Positions 1 to 7,778 of a DNA stretch of 12,021 bases are shown here, piece by piece. Origin of the DNA: Pleurotus ostreatus/Saccharomyces cerevisiae fusant (Eukaryota > Opisthokonta). The notes under the pieces are model-generated. The model did not search any database. It saw only the letters and a program-made list of their open reading frames with translations, and had not been told where the DNA came from. The stretch lies in NCBI GenBank assembly GCA_024196135.1, contig JAMQCK010001102.1:1-12021 (forward strand), written 5' to 3'. Made by a program: the position numbers and the translations under genes. Numbering within the stretch: position 1 is the stretch's first letter; each line of letters opens with the position of its first letter.

Positions 1-245
1 CACGAGTAAAAGTAGAAGTGAGTGAATTGAAGGTGGCCGGATGAAGACTGACGCGGAGATCCGCGGGGCTGAAGCTGGCCCGGTCCAGCTGCCGGTCTTG
101 GACTGCATCAACTCCAGAACCGTTTGTTATGCACGGCTGACGCTCACGGCGCCGTGGGGGATCCTGGCGGGAATCCTCCGCCCCCTTGACATCCACCATC
201 TCATGGCCCTGTAGCCATCTCTATCCTCATTTTCACTGACCGACC
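1..245. other. 5' flank of the MSP-domain gene
   Basis: No coding region could be supported here. The stretch includes an 18-bp imperfect palindrome (73-90, 8 of 9 pairs, AGCTGG/CCAGCT arms). The last 60 bases before the ATG at 246 include a pyrimidine-rich run, as is common in fungal 5' leaders. Read on the minus strand, the first 60 bases are also pyrimidine-rich, so a divergent gene could begin just outside the window, but nothing proves it. Confidence 0.35.
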
Positions 246-1600
246 ATGTCGCTCTCGTACTTCCCGCCGGGGGTCATCCACCTCCAGGCGTCGTCGAAGG
301 AAGGTTAGACACGAGCTCCCCTTCCCCACGCACCGATCATTCAGTCTGACAAGGCACCAATAGGGAGCCCGCAAGAACGCAGCGTGAAGCTCACGAACCA
401 TGGCCAGAGCACTGTGGTGTTCATGGTCTTGAACAACAACCGGACGGACTCTGCATCCTATGTCGTCCCTGGAGCTGGAAGCGTCGACCCCGGACGCAGC
501 ACAGAAGTGAAGAGTGCGTGCTTCATTTCCCCCACATGTTCCCCCGAACTCATGTTTGCCTCCCCTCAGTCGTGCTTCGCCCAGGGGCTGTCATGGAGTC
601 CCATCAGCAGCAATTCATGTTTATGTCCTCCGCCGTGCAGGATGGGTACACCGATCGCCCAGCATTGGATCTCGTACGCTGGCCTTGCCGATCATCAGGC
701 CCTTCATCTAAACTTGACTTGTAGTGGGCACACAAAGCCCATCTTGAAGGCGAGATACATACCCACATCGTCAAAGTGCGATGCGACCCGACCGCGGATG
801 ATATGGAGGACCGGAGCGACCGCCTCGTCACGTCCCCCTCTCATCACGTCGCGTTCCGTGAAGGCGGGACGAGCTCGATGAAGCTGTCGTTGACGAACAA
901 GGCGCCGGATCCGGTCGTCTTTCAGGTGCTCATTACGGATTCGACTGTGCGTACACCACACTACGCCCTTGGTCAGTCACTAATTGTCTCAGATCGTTTC
1001 TGCGAAACCCAACGCAGGTATGATAGGCTCAGGATGGACTACTAAGGTCACCCGTAAGTCTAGCATTCAACATGTGACGAAGGTCAGCTCACCGCTGATT
1101 AGTTAGCTGCGTCCGTTGGGAACGCTTGACAGAGATATCGCGACGGCAATTAGACACTGTCAAACTGCGAATTGTCTTCACCGTCCTACCGCGCGACAAG
1201 ATCATCCGACGCGACGACAAGAAAGCCATTCGCGCATTCGTACGTCCTTCCCTCCCCCTCCCCTCCTCCACCGCTGATCCGGACCCTCCAGATCGCCCTC
1301 CAATCCCTCGGCGTGCAATACAAGACCCTCACCTTGAGCACCGATCCCCTCGCGGGCAAGCCAGCAGTGGCGCACATCGAGGAGGCCTCAGCTGACGCAG
1401 CAGCAGACAACTCAGACGAGGACGAAGAGGAGGAGACCTTCGTCCTCTGCCCGGAGAAGCTCAAGCGCGAGGACAACAACGCGGACGAGGCGACGCTTGT
1501 CAACTTCGATAGTCAAGCACCCCCGCGGCGTAGTAGCAGCGGGGGCCTGATGCGCAGATTCACGGCGTGTTTCTGCAGGCCGTGCGCGTGTCCGAGCTGA
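246..1600 (+). CDS. Tandem MSP (VAP-like) domain protein with Cys-rich C-terminus
   Basis: Seven exons fit in phase: 246-303, 364-513, 570-673, 725-946, 993-1053, 1103-1239, 1292-1600, giving 346 residues. Introns are 46-60 nt with GT/AG ends. Domain 1 (about residues 3-125) follows the major sperm protein fold order: SLSYFPPGVIHL, then SVKLTNHGQSTVVFMV (about 26-41), the turn GAGSVDPGRSTEVK, IVLRPGAV, and DLWAHKAHLEGEIHTHIVKV at the end. Domain 2 (about 145-228) repeats it as MKLSLTNKAPDPVVFQV, AKPNAGMIGSG and VKLRIVFTVLP, but is shorter, with the middle strands missing in this model. The C-terminal 100 residues are acidic and disordered-looking (DEDEEEE) and end in a cluster of four Cys. 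VAP proteins are ER tail-anchored adaptors that bind FFAT peptides; the canonical KVKTTAP binding stretch and the transmembrane anchor are both absent here. Family assignment is firm at the domain level, function is not. The exon 5/6 junction is the least certain part. Confidence 0.75.
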
Positions 1601-1770
1601 CTGTGATTGGAGCGCGCCACCGACGTGTCTGACGCTGAAGACGCTGGTGGTATAGATGTGATGATTGTATTTCTTCGTTCTTCGTGATTCTTCCCTCCTT
1701 GTTTTTGTTAGGACCCAGATACCATTCATGTTGTACAACAGTAGTAATTCGGGATCAGTTATTCTTCGCT
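1601..1770. other. Short convergent intergenic spacer
   Basis: This spacer separates the 3' ends of the rightward MSP gene and the leftward F-box-like gene A. It is AT-richer than the neighbouring coding DNA and presumably holds both 3' UTRs. From 1733 on it belongs to duplication unit A: GTACAACAGTAGTAA recurs at 2876-2890 beside gene B. Confidence 0.5.
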
Positions 1771-2730
1771 TTAAGCACCGGCTCGCGATGCTACAGCAGC
1801 CGTTTCGCGGGTCTGGCGCTCTTGCATAATCGCATCTGCGTTCCCGAAGATCCCAGCCGCCGTCTCGATGTCGTCAAACCAGTCGTCAAGGCTCATGTAG
1901 TGATGGAACGAGACGTACACAATGCGCTGCAATATATGCGACGGTAGTCCAGGGTATACTCTCGTGGCAGCGTTGGGGTCGACACGTCGTGAGGCGAACT
2001 CGAGATCAATTGATTCTGCGAGGACCAGCACGCTCAGGCGGTGATGAACTTCGAAGAGTCTGATGATGTCGTCCTCAGCCCAGCGCCTACGGTCGATATG
2101 GAACGCTAGGTGGGTGAGGTTGTGACAAGGAGAGAGGTTGAGAAGCACGGTGTTGTCGCAATCAACCGTGAGGACGCTGAGATGAGTCAGAGTAGTGAAG
2201 AGCGGGAGCTGGCCCGATGAAGACAACACAGGCCGCAGAGCGTCCAGCGATGTCACTGATAAAGAACGTAAGGGAAGATGAGAGATGAAGGTCGCCACAC
2301 GGTAATTCTTGGGCGTGCTGGGATCGTCCTCGGGCAGCCAGAGGGCTACCTCCTCCAGCTGCGTGGCGTGCTGGCAGAAGGCATCTTCCTCTTCGTCCTC
2401 AGGGAGGTCCCAGATAAGCATTGCGCGAGCGTCTGAGTATCTGTGCGGGCGGGCTTGCAGTGCATCTCCGGTCTTGTACGGAAATTCATGCCGGAGAGCT
2501 GAATCATGACCAACGTTACCGCGGAAGATGGCGACGCGGTACAGCTCGGGTTCAACCCTTCTTGGACGTCAACACCATATATCGGCTTGTATAGGAAGAC
2601 AGGCGCACCATTCCTTCACCCGCGACGCAACACGAGCCAGAGTCGCTGCAAGAGGCCGATGCAGCTGAGCGGCAAGCTCGAAGATTAGACGCTCAAGCTC
2701 TGGTGGCAGGCGAGGACTATCGGGATCCAT
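1771..2730 (-). CDS. F-box-like / LRR-like protein, copy A
   Basis: Two exons on the minus strand, 2730-2609 and 2557-1771, joined over a 51-nt intron (2558-2608, donor GTGCGC, branch TTGAC, acceptor AAG), give 302 residues. The N-terminus MDPDSPRLPPELERLIFEL, followed by LARVASRVKEWVEPELYRVA, is the F-box-like start common to expanded Agaricomycete families. The rest has LRR-like strands (LTHLSVL, LTHLAF, LSVLVL) and an acidic segment (WDLPEDEEED). F-box proteins present substrates to SCF ubiquitin ligases; the substrate here is unknown and Skp1 binding is inferred. The ATG at 2730 was chosen because it aligns with the start of copy B; the upstream in-frame extension starts with GTG at 2820 and does not fit. 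The reading frame is intact. Confidence 0.8.
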
Positions 2731-2779
2731 CGCGAGCGCTTGTCGATGGAGGGTGATGAGCGCAGGAAGAGAGCACGAA

Positions 2780-2785
2780 CACGTG
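2780..2785. promoter_or_regulatory. CACGTG E-box upstream of F-box-like gene A
   Basis: CACGTG lies 50 nt upstream of the gene A start codon, in the conserved duplicated flank. bHLH factors commonly bind such sites in fungi. The equivalent site beside gene B reads CACGCGT instead, so the palindrome is not kept in both copies. A six-base site can arise by chance. Confidence 0.25.
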
Positions 2786-2875
2786 TCCGCAACGTGAAGG
2801 CCTGCCGTCACCGAAGTCACGATGCCCTCATACCCAGATTCTGATAGAAGCTTGGAAGACAGATACTACTCGTTC

Positions 2876-3995
2876 GTACAACAGTAGTAAATCAGGATCA
2901 GTGTGTGCTTTGTGTCAGGCATTACTGTCCTTCGTCGCTAGCGATACTGCCGCCTCGCGATCCTGACGCTGTTGCATGATAGCATCTGCGCGCCCGAAGA
3001 TGCCCTGCGACTCCTCGACGTCGTCAATCCAAGCGTCGAAATTGAAGAAGTCGGCGAGCGCGATACGGACGATGCGCTTCAGGATATGCGGTGATAGGCC
3101 AGGATACATCGCCGCAGCAAGGTCTGGGTCGACCGCTGGCGAGGTGGGATCCGACGGAGTGAACCCGCCATCCGCAAGGACCAGCACCTTGAGGTGTTGG
3201 TGAGCGGTGAAGATGTCGACGAAGTCGTCCTCAGAGAAGAGAGCAGGGTCGAAGCTGAACGCGAGGTGCGTGAGGCTGCGACAAGAGGCGAGGCCGAGCA
3301 GGATGGATCTGCCACAGCTGTTCACAAGCACGCTCAGATGCGTTAGAGTATCGAAGACCGGTAGGTTGGTTGCGGCGTGTAGCAGAGGGTTCAGCGCCAC
3401 TCGCGTCATGACCGATAGTTTGCGTACGGTCGGAAGACGGTAGGTGAAGGAAGTCAAGCTGTCCTCTGCCTCGTCGCCTCTGGGTTCGGGGTGCCATAAG
3501 GCGACCTCCTCCAGGTTGACTGCATGTTGCACGAAGGCATCCTTATTCGAAGGAGGATCCCAGACAAGTATTGCACGGGCGTCCGAATATCTATGCGGGC
3601 GAGTCTGCAATGCGTCTCCGGCTTTTATGGGGAATTGGTGTCTGAAGGGCACCTGGGATCGGCCGTCGCGAAGGACAGCGACGCGGTACAACTCTGATTC
3701 GACCCTTGCTGGACGTCAATGAGTTGTGATACTTCTGCAAAAGTGTACTGACCAATCCTTCACCCGCAAAGCAACACGAGCCAGAGTTGCTCCAATGGGC
3801 CGATGTAACCAAACGGCAAGTTCGAAGATGATGCGCTCGAGCTCTGGCGGTAGGCGAGGGCTATCGGATTCCATCGCGAGCGCTGCCGATAAGTGATGGT
3901 GAGCGCAGGAGGAGAAGATACGAACACGCGTCGGGAACGTGAAGGTCTGCCATCATCGAAATGATGTTGCGCATCCCTTGTACCCGAGTCCTCAG
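2876..3995 (-). repeat. Tandem duplication unit B (F-box-like gene plus flanks)
   Basis: Partner of the segment at 1733-2845, in direct orientation. The matching runs from GTACAACAGTAGTAA (2876-2890) through the full gene to about 110 nt beyond its start codon (TACCC at 3981). The two copies keep the same exon-intron structure and an identical first-exon length (122 nt), so the duplication was at the DNA level and not by retroposition. Confidence 0.75.
2915..3874 (-). CDS. F-box-like / LRR-like protein, copy B
   Basis: Two exons on the minus strand, 3874-3753 and 3704-2915, with a 48-nt intron (3705-3752, donor GTCAGT, acceptor AAG, same position and phase as in copy A) give 303 residues. 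The N-terminus MESDSPRLPPELERIIFEL is the F-box-like helix region, followed by LARVALRVKDWVESELYRVA. Downstream, LTHLSVL, LTHLAF and LKVLVLAD are LRR-like, and the C-terminal IFGRADAIMQQRQ block is nearly the same as in copy A. The frame is intact, without stops or frameshifts. Divergence from copy A is greatest in the middle acidic segment and the last 15 residues. An SCF adaptor role is inferred from the N-terminus only. Confidence 0.8.
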
Positions 3996-4094
3996 AACTA
4001 TTCAGAACAGCGAGCGTCTGTGGAAGGCAGAAAACTTATAGCCCTTCATATCGGCTATCCACCGGTGATTGTGGACACGAAAGGAGGCGTCTCT

Positions 4095-4128
4095 GATCGT
4101 TGGACTGTCCACTGTAACGATCACGTGA
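4095..4128. promoter_or_regulatory. Inverted repeat abutting a CACGTG site
   Basis: An 8-bp perfect inverted repeat, TGATCGTT (4095-4102) and AACGATCA (4117-4124), flanks a 14-nt loop that itself contains the small palindrome TGGAC-T-GTCCA. The right arm overlaps CACGTG at 4123-4128. It lies in the shared promoter region about 220 nt from F-box-like gene B and 850 nt from the mucin-like gene. It may be a binding site or chance. Confidence 0.3.
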
Positions 4129-4187
4129 GGGGTTGGGTACCAACCGAGACCTTGGGCAACGCGATCGCGAAGACTGGGCATAACCGA

Positions 4188-4192
4188 CCAAT
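4188..4192 (+). promoter_or_regulatory. CCAAT box
   Basis: CCAAT occurs within GACCAATGGGA in the divergent intergenic region. The HAP/CBF complex binds such pentamers in fungi, in either direction. It sits about 310 nt upstream of F-box-like gene B, read in reverse. A five-base match is weak evidence. Confidence 0.2.
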
Positions 4193-4895
4193 GGGAGGGA
4201 GAAAGCTACGTGCAGAGGTCTGCAGAGGTTCGACTGTCGAGAACACTGACGGAAGCTTCTTCGCATTATGCGCCTCCGCCCCTCCTCCGCGTACCTTTTC
4301 CGTTATCTTCGGGAGATGAAAGTACGGCAAGCTGTCCGACATGAGTTGAAGACTTCGAGCCTCGTGTAAGTCGAAGACCTAGGTTGGAACGAATAGCTAG
4401 CTCGTCGCCGGCCTCGCTTCGCCGTCACCGCGTATGGCTGTAAGGAGGCCAACGCGTTGCCTCATTCTGCCTGTGCGGTAGTGATCATCTCGGCGAATAG
4501 CAGTCAATTGAAGAGAAGAGGAGGCGAGGGAAGACGAGACTCAGAAAGCACTCGAATGCGCCGGCCGGATGGGCCCGCATGGGCGAGGCGTGAGCGAAAA
4601 TGTCAACAGTCACAGGCCCAATTGTTGGCCGCCGACTCTGTGACGAGATCACTGCCACTGATCACCGCGACGCGGCGCGTGCGACGACCTTAACCACAAC
4701 CTTCATAGGCTGCAATCCGCAAGACGGCGCCGCCATCCATCGAGCCCGTAGCGACCGACGTCGACGGCGATCTGTGCGAGTCCAGGAACTGCGCGAGGGT
4801 GATGACGTTTGCGTGAGGTGAGCTCCAATTCGCAATACCCGCTCGCTTTCTTCCGGCTGTGCAGGTCGTGCAAGCGGCGCTCGACGCGGCCCGTA

Positions 4896-4940
4896 TTCCA
4901 TTCTCGATCTTCCCTTTCGCTCTCTTCCCTTTCTGTCTGG
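4896..4940 (+). promoter_or_regulatory. Pyrimidine-rich tract upstream of the mucin-like gene
   Basis: A CT-rich run (TTCCCTTTCGCTCTCTTCCC and surroundings) ends about 35-40 nt before the ATG at 4977. CT-rich stretches at this distance mark core promoters and transcription start areas of many strongly expressed filamentous fungal genes. No clear TATA box is seen. Confidence 0.4.
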
Positions 4941-4976
4941 GTTGCTTAGCATTGTATCACTAGCTGACCGTGCTTG

Positions 4977-6920
4977 ATGTCTTCCACTGGCGATTCGACA
5001 CCCACCACCGACCCTACCTCGACGCCCGCACCCACCGACACCAACTCTGATACGGAAACCGCCTCTGCGACGGAAACATCATCCGAATCCGACTCTCCCA
5101 CCGCCACCACTACCGACTCCCCCGCCGACACCTCCACCGCATCTCCCACTGAAACGACCTCTGACACGGGCACTATGTCATCCACCGACGACGCATCCAC
5201 AACAGAGGCCACAGAGACCAGCACCTCACCGTGAGTCGCCTGCGATAGGGCATCTGCCGGTGCTGATGTGAGCCCAGAACCCAGACAACCTCCGAGGCGG
5301 AGACAACAAGCATGTCGGAGACCTCCACTGAATCCCAGACGGAGACAGAGACGTCGCCGACGAGGACGTCGGAAGACGCGACGACCACAGGCGCGACTAC
5401 CACTGATGCAACGACCACGGATGCGACTACTACGGACGCTATTACAACGGACCAAACCACTACAGAACAGACCACCACCACAGATCCCCCCACTACCACC
5501 ACAGACCCTCCCACCACGACCACAGAGCGGACAACCACAGAGCAGACCACGACCGACGAGCCTACCACCACCGACGATTCCACGACCACCCAGCCAACCA
5601 CCACCGAGGGCAGTACAACCACCGAGGGTACTACTACCACGGATGGCGCCACTACCACCCAGGATCCCGTCACTACAACTCGTCGCACGACCGTCACCGA
5701 CTCAAACGGTCAGACTACAACGTCGGCCGCTGATGACGATGGGACGACAATGACCGCGACCCGCACTGAGACGACGGCGACGCCCCAATTGACTGGCTCT
5801 AATGTGATAACCACAACACTGCAGACCACAGTCGTTGTCGTCACCACGAATTCGGAAGGGTCTGTCACAACATCGACGCCGTCATTCGTGACCTCTACTG
5901 CAACCACAACGAACTCTCAGGGCGAGGTTCTCACCGTCACTCAGATTGGAGCAAATCCTCCATTGAATACGGGTTCTGGTGGGGGCAGTGGTAATGCGTT
6001 CTTCCGCAATACGGGCGCGGTGGCTGGTGTCTTCGTCTGTGTCGGTCTAGTGGTGGCCGCCATGGTGCTCTTCCTCATCTTCTTCATCCGCAAGCGGAGA
6101 CGTACGCGGCGTCTGGAGCACGACTCTGCCGTGCAGGCGACGCTCGCCGCCGCTGGGCTCAAGCGACAGCCGCTTGATGACGATGACGAGGAGAACATGC
6201 ACCAGAGCTCTGGCTTCGGTGCGTCGACGCAAAATTCGCAACTGCGAAACGACTCGCGCACATCTGCCTCGCTCCTCGGTGGTGGTCTGGGCTCCGAGCC
6301 AAGGGATTCGTTCTACAACGCCTTCGACAACACTGCCTACGCCGTTCCTCCGCAGAACAGGGTACCCAGCCCTCCTCCGGGCGCGTTGCGCGGCGCATCG
6401 CCATCAGCCGCGTACAACGAGCCGGTTGGACCGCAGCACGAGCGCGGCCAGAGCTCGGGCGACTTCATGGCCGGCCACTCGGCGAGTGGGAGCTACGAGC
6501 CGCTGATGGCCAGCTACTGGCGTCAGCAGGACCGTGAGGCAGACGACGAGCCACATGCAGGGGCGACCTCACTGGCAGTACCGGGCACCAGTACGCCGCC
6601 TCGTTTGAACGTCCCTTCACCTGGTACACCGCCTCCGCCAATTCCTGCCCGCAACCCACGGCGAGTGACGGAGACCGGTTCTCCTGGGGAGGACGAGCCA
6701 GCAGATGACGCGAGCAGGTACTCGACGGATAGCACGGACGATCGGTAAGTTTCATTCTGGCGGCGAGAAGTACATGTTTGAGCTGACCGGATCCCCTTGT
6801 AGTCTCAACCCTGCTCGCAGGGCGTCGCAGGACTTGCGCGATGAGGCGGATTACTCACGTCCGGTACTTGCCGTTCGTAACGCGTCAATTCTGTCCACCT
6901 CCAAAGAGGAAGGCGAGTAG
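4977..6920 (+). CDS. Mucin-like single-pass membrane protein with SH3-ligand tail
   Basis: Three exons fit in phase: 4977-5230, 5278-6744 and 6803-6920, giving 612 residues. Residues 1-331 are dominated by Thr, with Ser, Asp, Glu and Pro; about 119-213 is a run of short TTT-X repeats (TTTDA, TTTTDPP, TTTEG). This is expected to be O-mannosylated outside the cell. A hydrophobic helix spans about 332-355 and is followed at once by RKRRRTRR, which puts the C-terminus in the cytosol. The tail (356-612) is disordered-looking, with an acidic patch (LDDDDEE), many Ser and Pro, and TPPPPIPAR, containing PxxPxR at 538-543, a class II SH3 ligand pattern. No signal peptide follows the ATG at 4977. An earlier exon is unlikely because TGA stands in frame at 4965 and no AG acceptor occurs between 4964 and about 5203. 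The shape resembles fungal wall or osmotic sensors, but no named family could be assigned. Confidence 0.75.
5378..5662 (+). repeat. Thr-codon low-complexity repeat in the mucin-like gene
   Basis: Imperfect 12-15 nt units built on ACNACNACN (TTT) plus a variable residue repeat across residues 119-213. The first block repeats ATTTD four times almost exactly; later units are TTTTDPP, TTTEQ and TTTEG. Synonymous codons vary between units, so this is not a recent pure microsatellite. Such arrays tend to vary in length between strains. Confidence 0.7.
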
Positions 6921-7778
6921 CTGCTGCTCTCATCAGCCAACGGTTCTGCATGCACGTGTATAACGACTCCTGGTCGGGCACTCAAGCGAGAAGGGACGGA
7001 CCAAAAGCTTTGATAGTCGCTATTGTTATCCGGTTTCCTTGGACACTTTCTCTGGCCGGGGCGGCCTTGGTCCCGGTCATGCACATACGTTGACGGTCTT
7101 GGACTCCCTACCCTTGTGTATTCTTCACCAGCTCTCGCTTGGCGTGCCCACTGTACGATTGCTTTCTAGTATACAATTATCTATGGTTTTCTTCAGCACT
7201 CACTCACGCATCACTCATCCCACTCCTTTACATCGGTTCATCGCACTTGGCTGGGCGGCAGGCGTGCTGCGTTCGGCGGCCCAGCCAGTACTTACACACA
7301 CGGCATACTTGCTTCAGTTATTTGGTAGTTGTAGTAGTATACTTACTTGGCTCGCGCGCATTACTCGCCCTAGACATTGTTATGTAGATTGTGGCTGTCA
7401 CCTAGTGGCAGTAATGCGTTCTTCGTATCTGCTGAATGCTATACCCTCCATCGTCTGCGCTGTCCCCTGCGTCGAACAATGGAATGTGGGCGCGCGCTTG
7501 TGGGTCCAGTTGCGTCACTTGCCCGGAATAGACATCCGAGCATGAACGCGTCCGACGCTCGGGGAACAAGCGACGTGTTCTGGCCGCATCTACGACACCC
7601 TTTCACCGTCTAGGCTCGCTTCCCCTCTGTCCCCCTCGAAGCTCTGAGAGCGCGGTCATTACCTTCACGTACTTGCCGTACGCAATAACGCTCATTCGTC
7701 TCGAAACCACGTACACATCGTCCACGACACACCGGTCCTGATCGACTGCGCAAGCCTCTCCCAGGTCTCTCCTCGAAG
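6921..7778. other. Intergenic region before NUS1
   Basis: This 858-nt stretch holds the 3' end of the mucin-like transcript and the NUS1 promoter. Open frames exist (the longest, 7039-7545, opens with TTG), but they show no family pattern, no plausible start and a composition unlike the flanking genes. A short CT-rich run at 7620-7640 may lie in the NUS1 promoter. Nothing else could be supported. Confidence 0.5.

Larger units (their letters stand above)
1733..2845 (-). repeat. Tandem duplication unit A (F-box-like gene plus flanks)
   Basis: This segment matches 2876-3995 in the same orientation. Shared landmarks are the 3' flank (GTACAACAGTAGTAA at 1733-1747, then a diverged TC.GGATCAG), the whole two-exon gene, and about 100 nt upstream of its ATG, where ACGAACACG, AACGTGAAGG and TACCC recur in the same order. 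The offset between copies is 1143-1150 nt and about 30 nt separates them. Boundaries are approximate because similarity fades at the 5' flank. Confidence 0.75.
3875..4976. other. Divergent intergenic region
   Basis: This 1.1-kb stretch separates two genes transcribed away from each other, so it should hold both promoters. The first 110-120 nt belong to duplication unit B. Further on are an inverted repeat with an abutting CACGTG (4095-4128), a CCAAT box (4188-4192), a purine-rich tract (about 4509-4540) and a pyrimidine-rich tract before the mucin-like gene. I found no convincing coding exon; open frames here lack ATG starts, splice continuity or recognisable protein patterns. Confidence 0.5.

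Noticed and set aside
384..881. Unspliced 165-codon open frame on the plus strand
   Set aside because: Only its first part (to 513) is coding. Beyond that, splicing to another frame restores the MSP fold, while this frame gives no family pattern.
2731..2820. N-terminal extension of F-box-like gene A
   Set aside because: The frame is open to 2820, but the codon there is GTG, and copy B aligns from the ATG at 2730/3874.
4226..4245. GGTTCGACTGTCG, like a tRNA T-arm
   Set aside because: No acceptor stem, D-arm or anticodon arm at the right distance on either strand.
3939..4319. 126-codon open frame in the divergent region
   Set aside because: Starts with GTG inside the duplicated F-box flank, shows no family pattern, and has no splice partners.
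4600..4821. Possible upstream exon or signal peptide for the mucin-like gene
   Set aside because: No hydrophobic start is present, and the TGA at 4965 with no later AG acceptor prevents joining it to the exon at 4977.
5173..5697. Long Val-rich open frame on the minus strand
   Set aside because: It is the mirror of the Thr-codon repeats of the mucin-like gene (ACC/ACT read backwards give Val codons); no independent coding signal.
7039..7545. 168-codon open frame between the mucin-like gene and NUS1
   Set aside because: Opens with TTG, has no recognisable motif, and its composition is unlike the nearby coding DNA.
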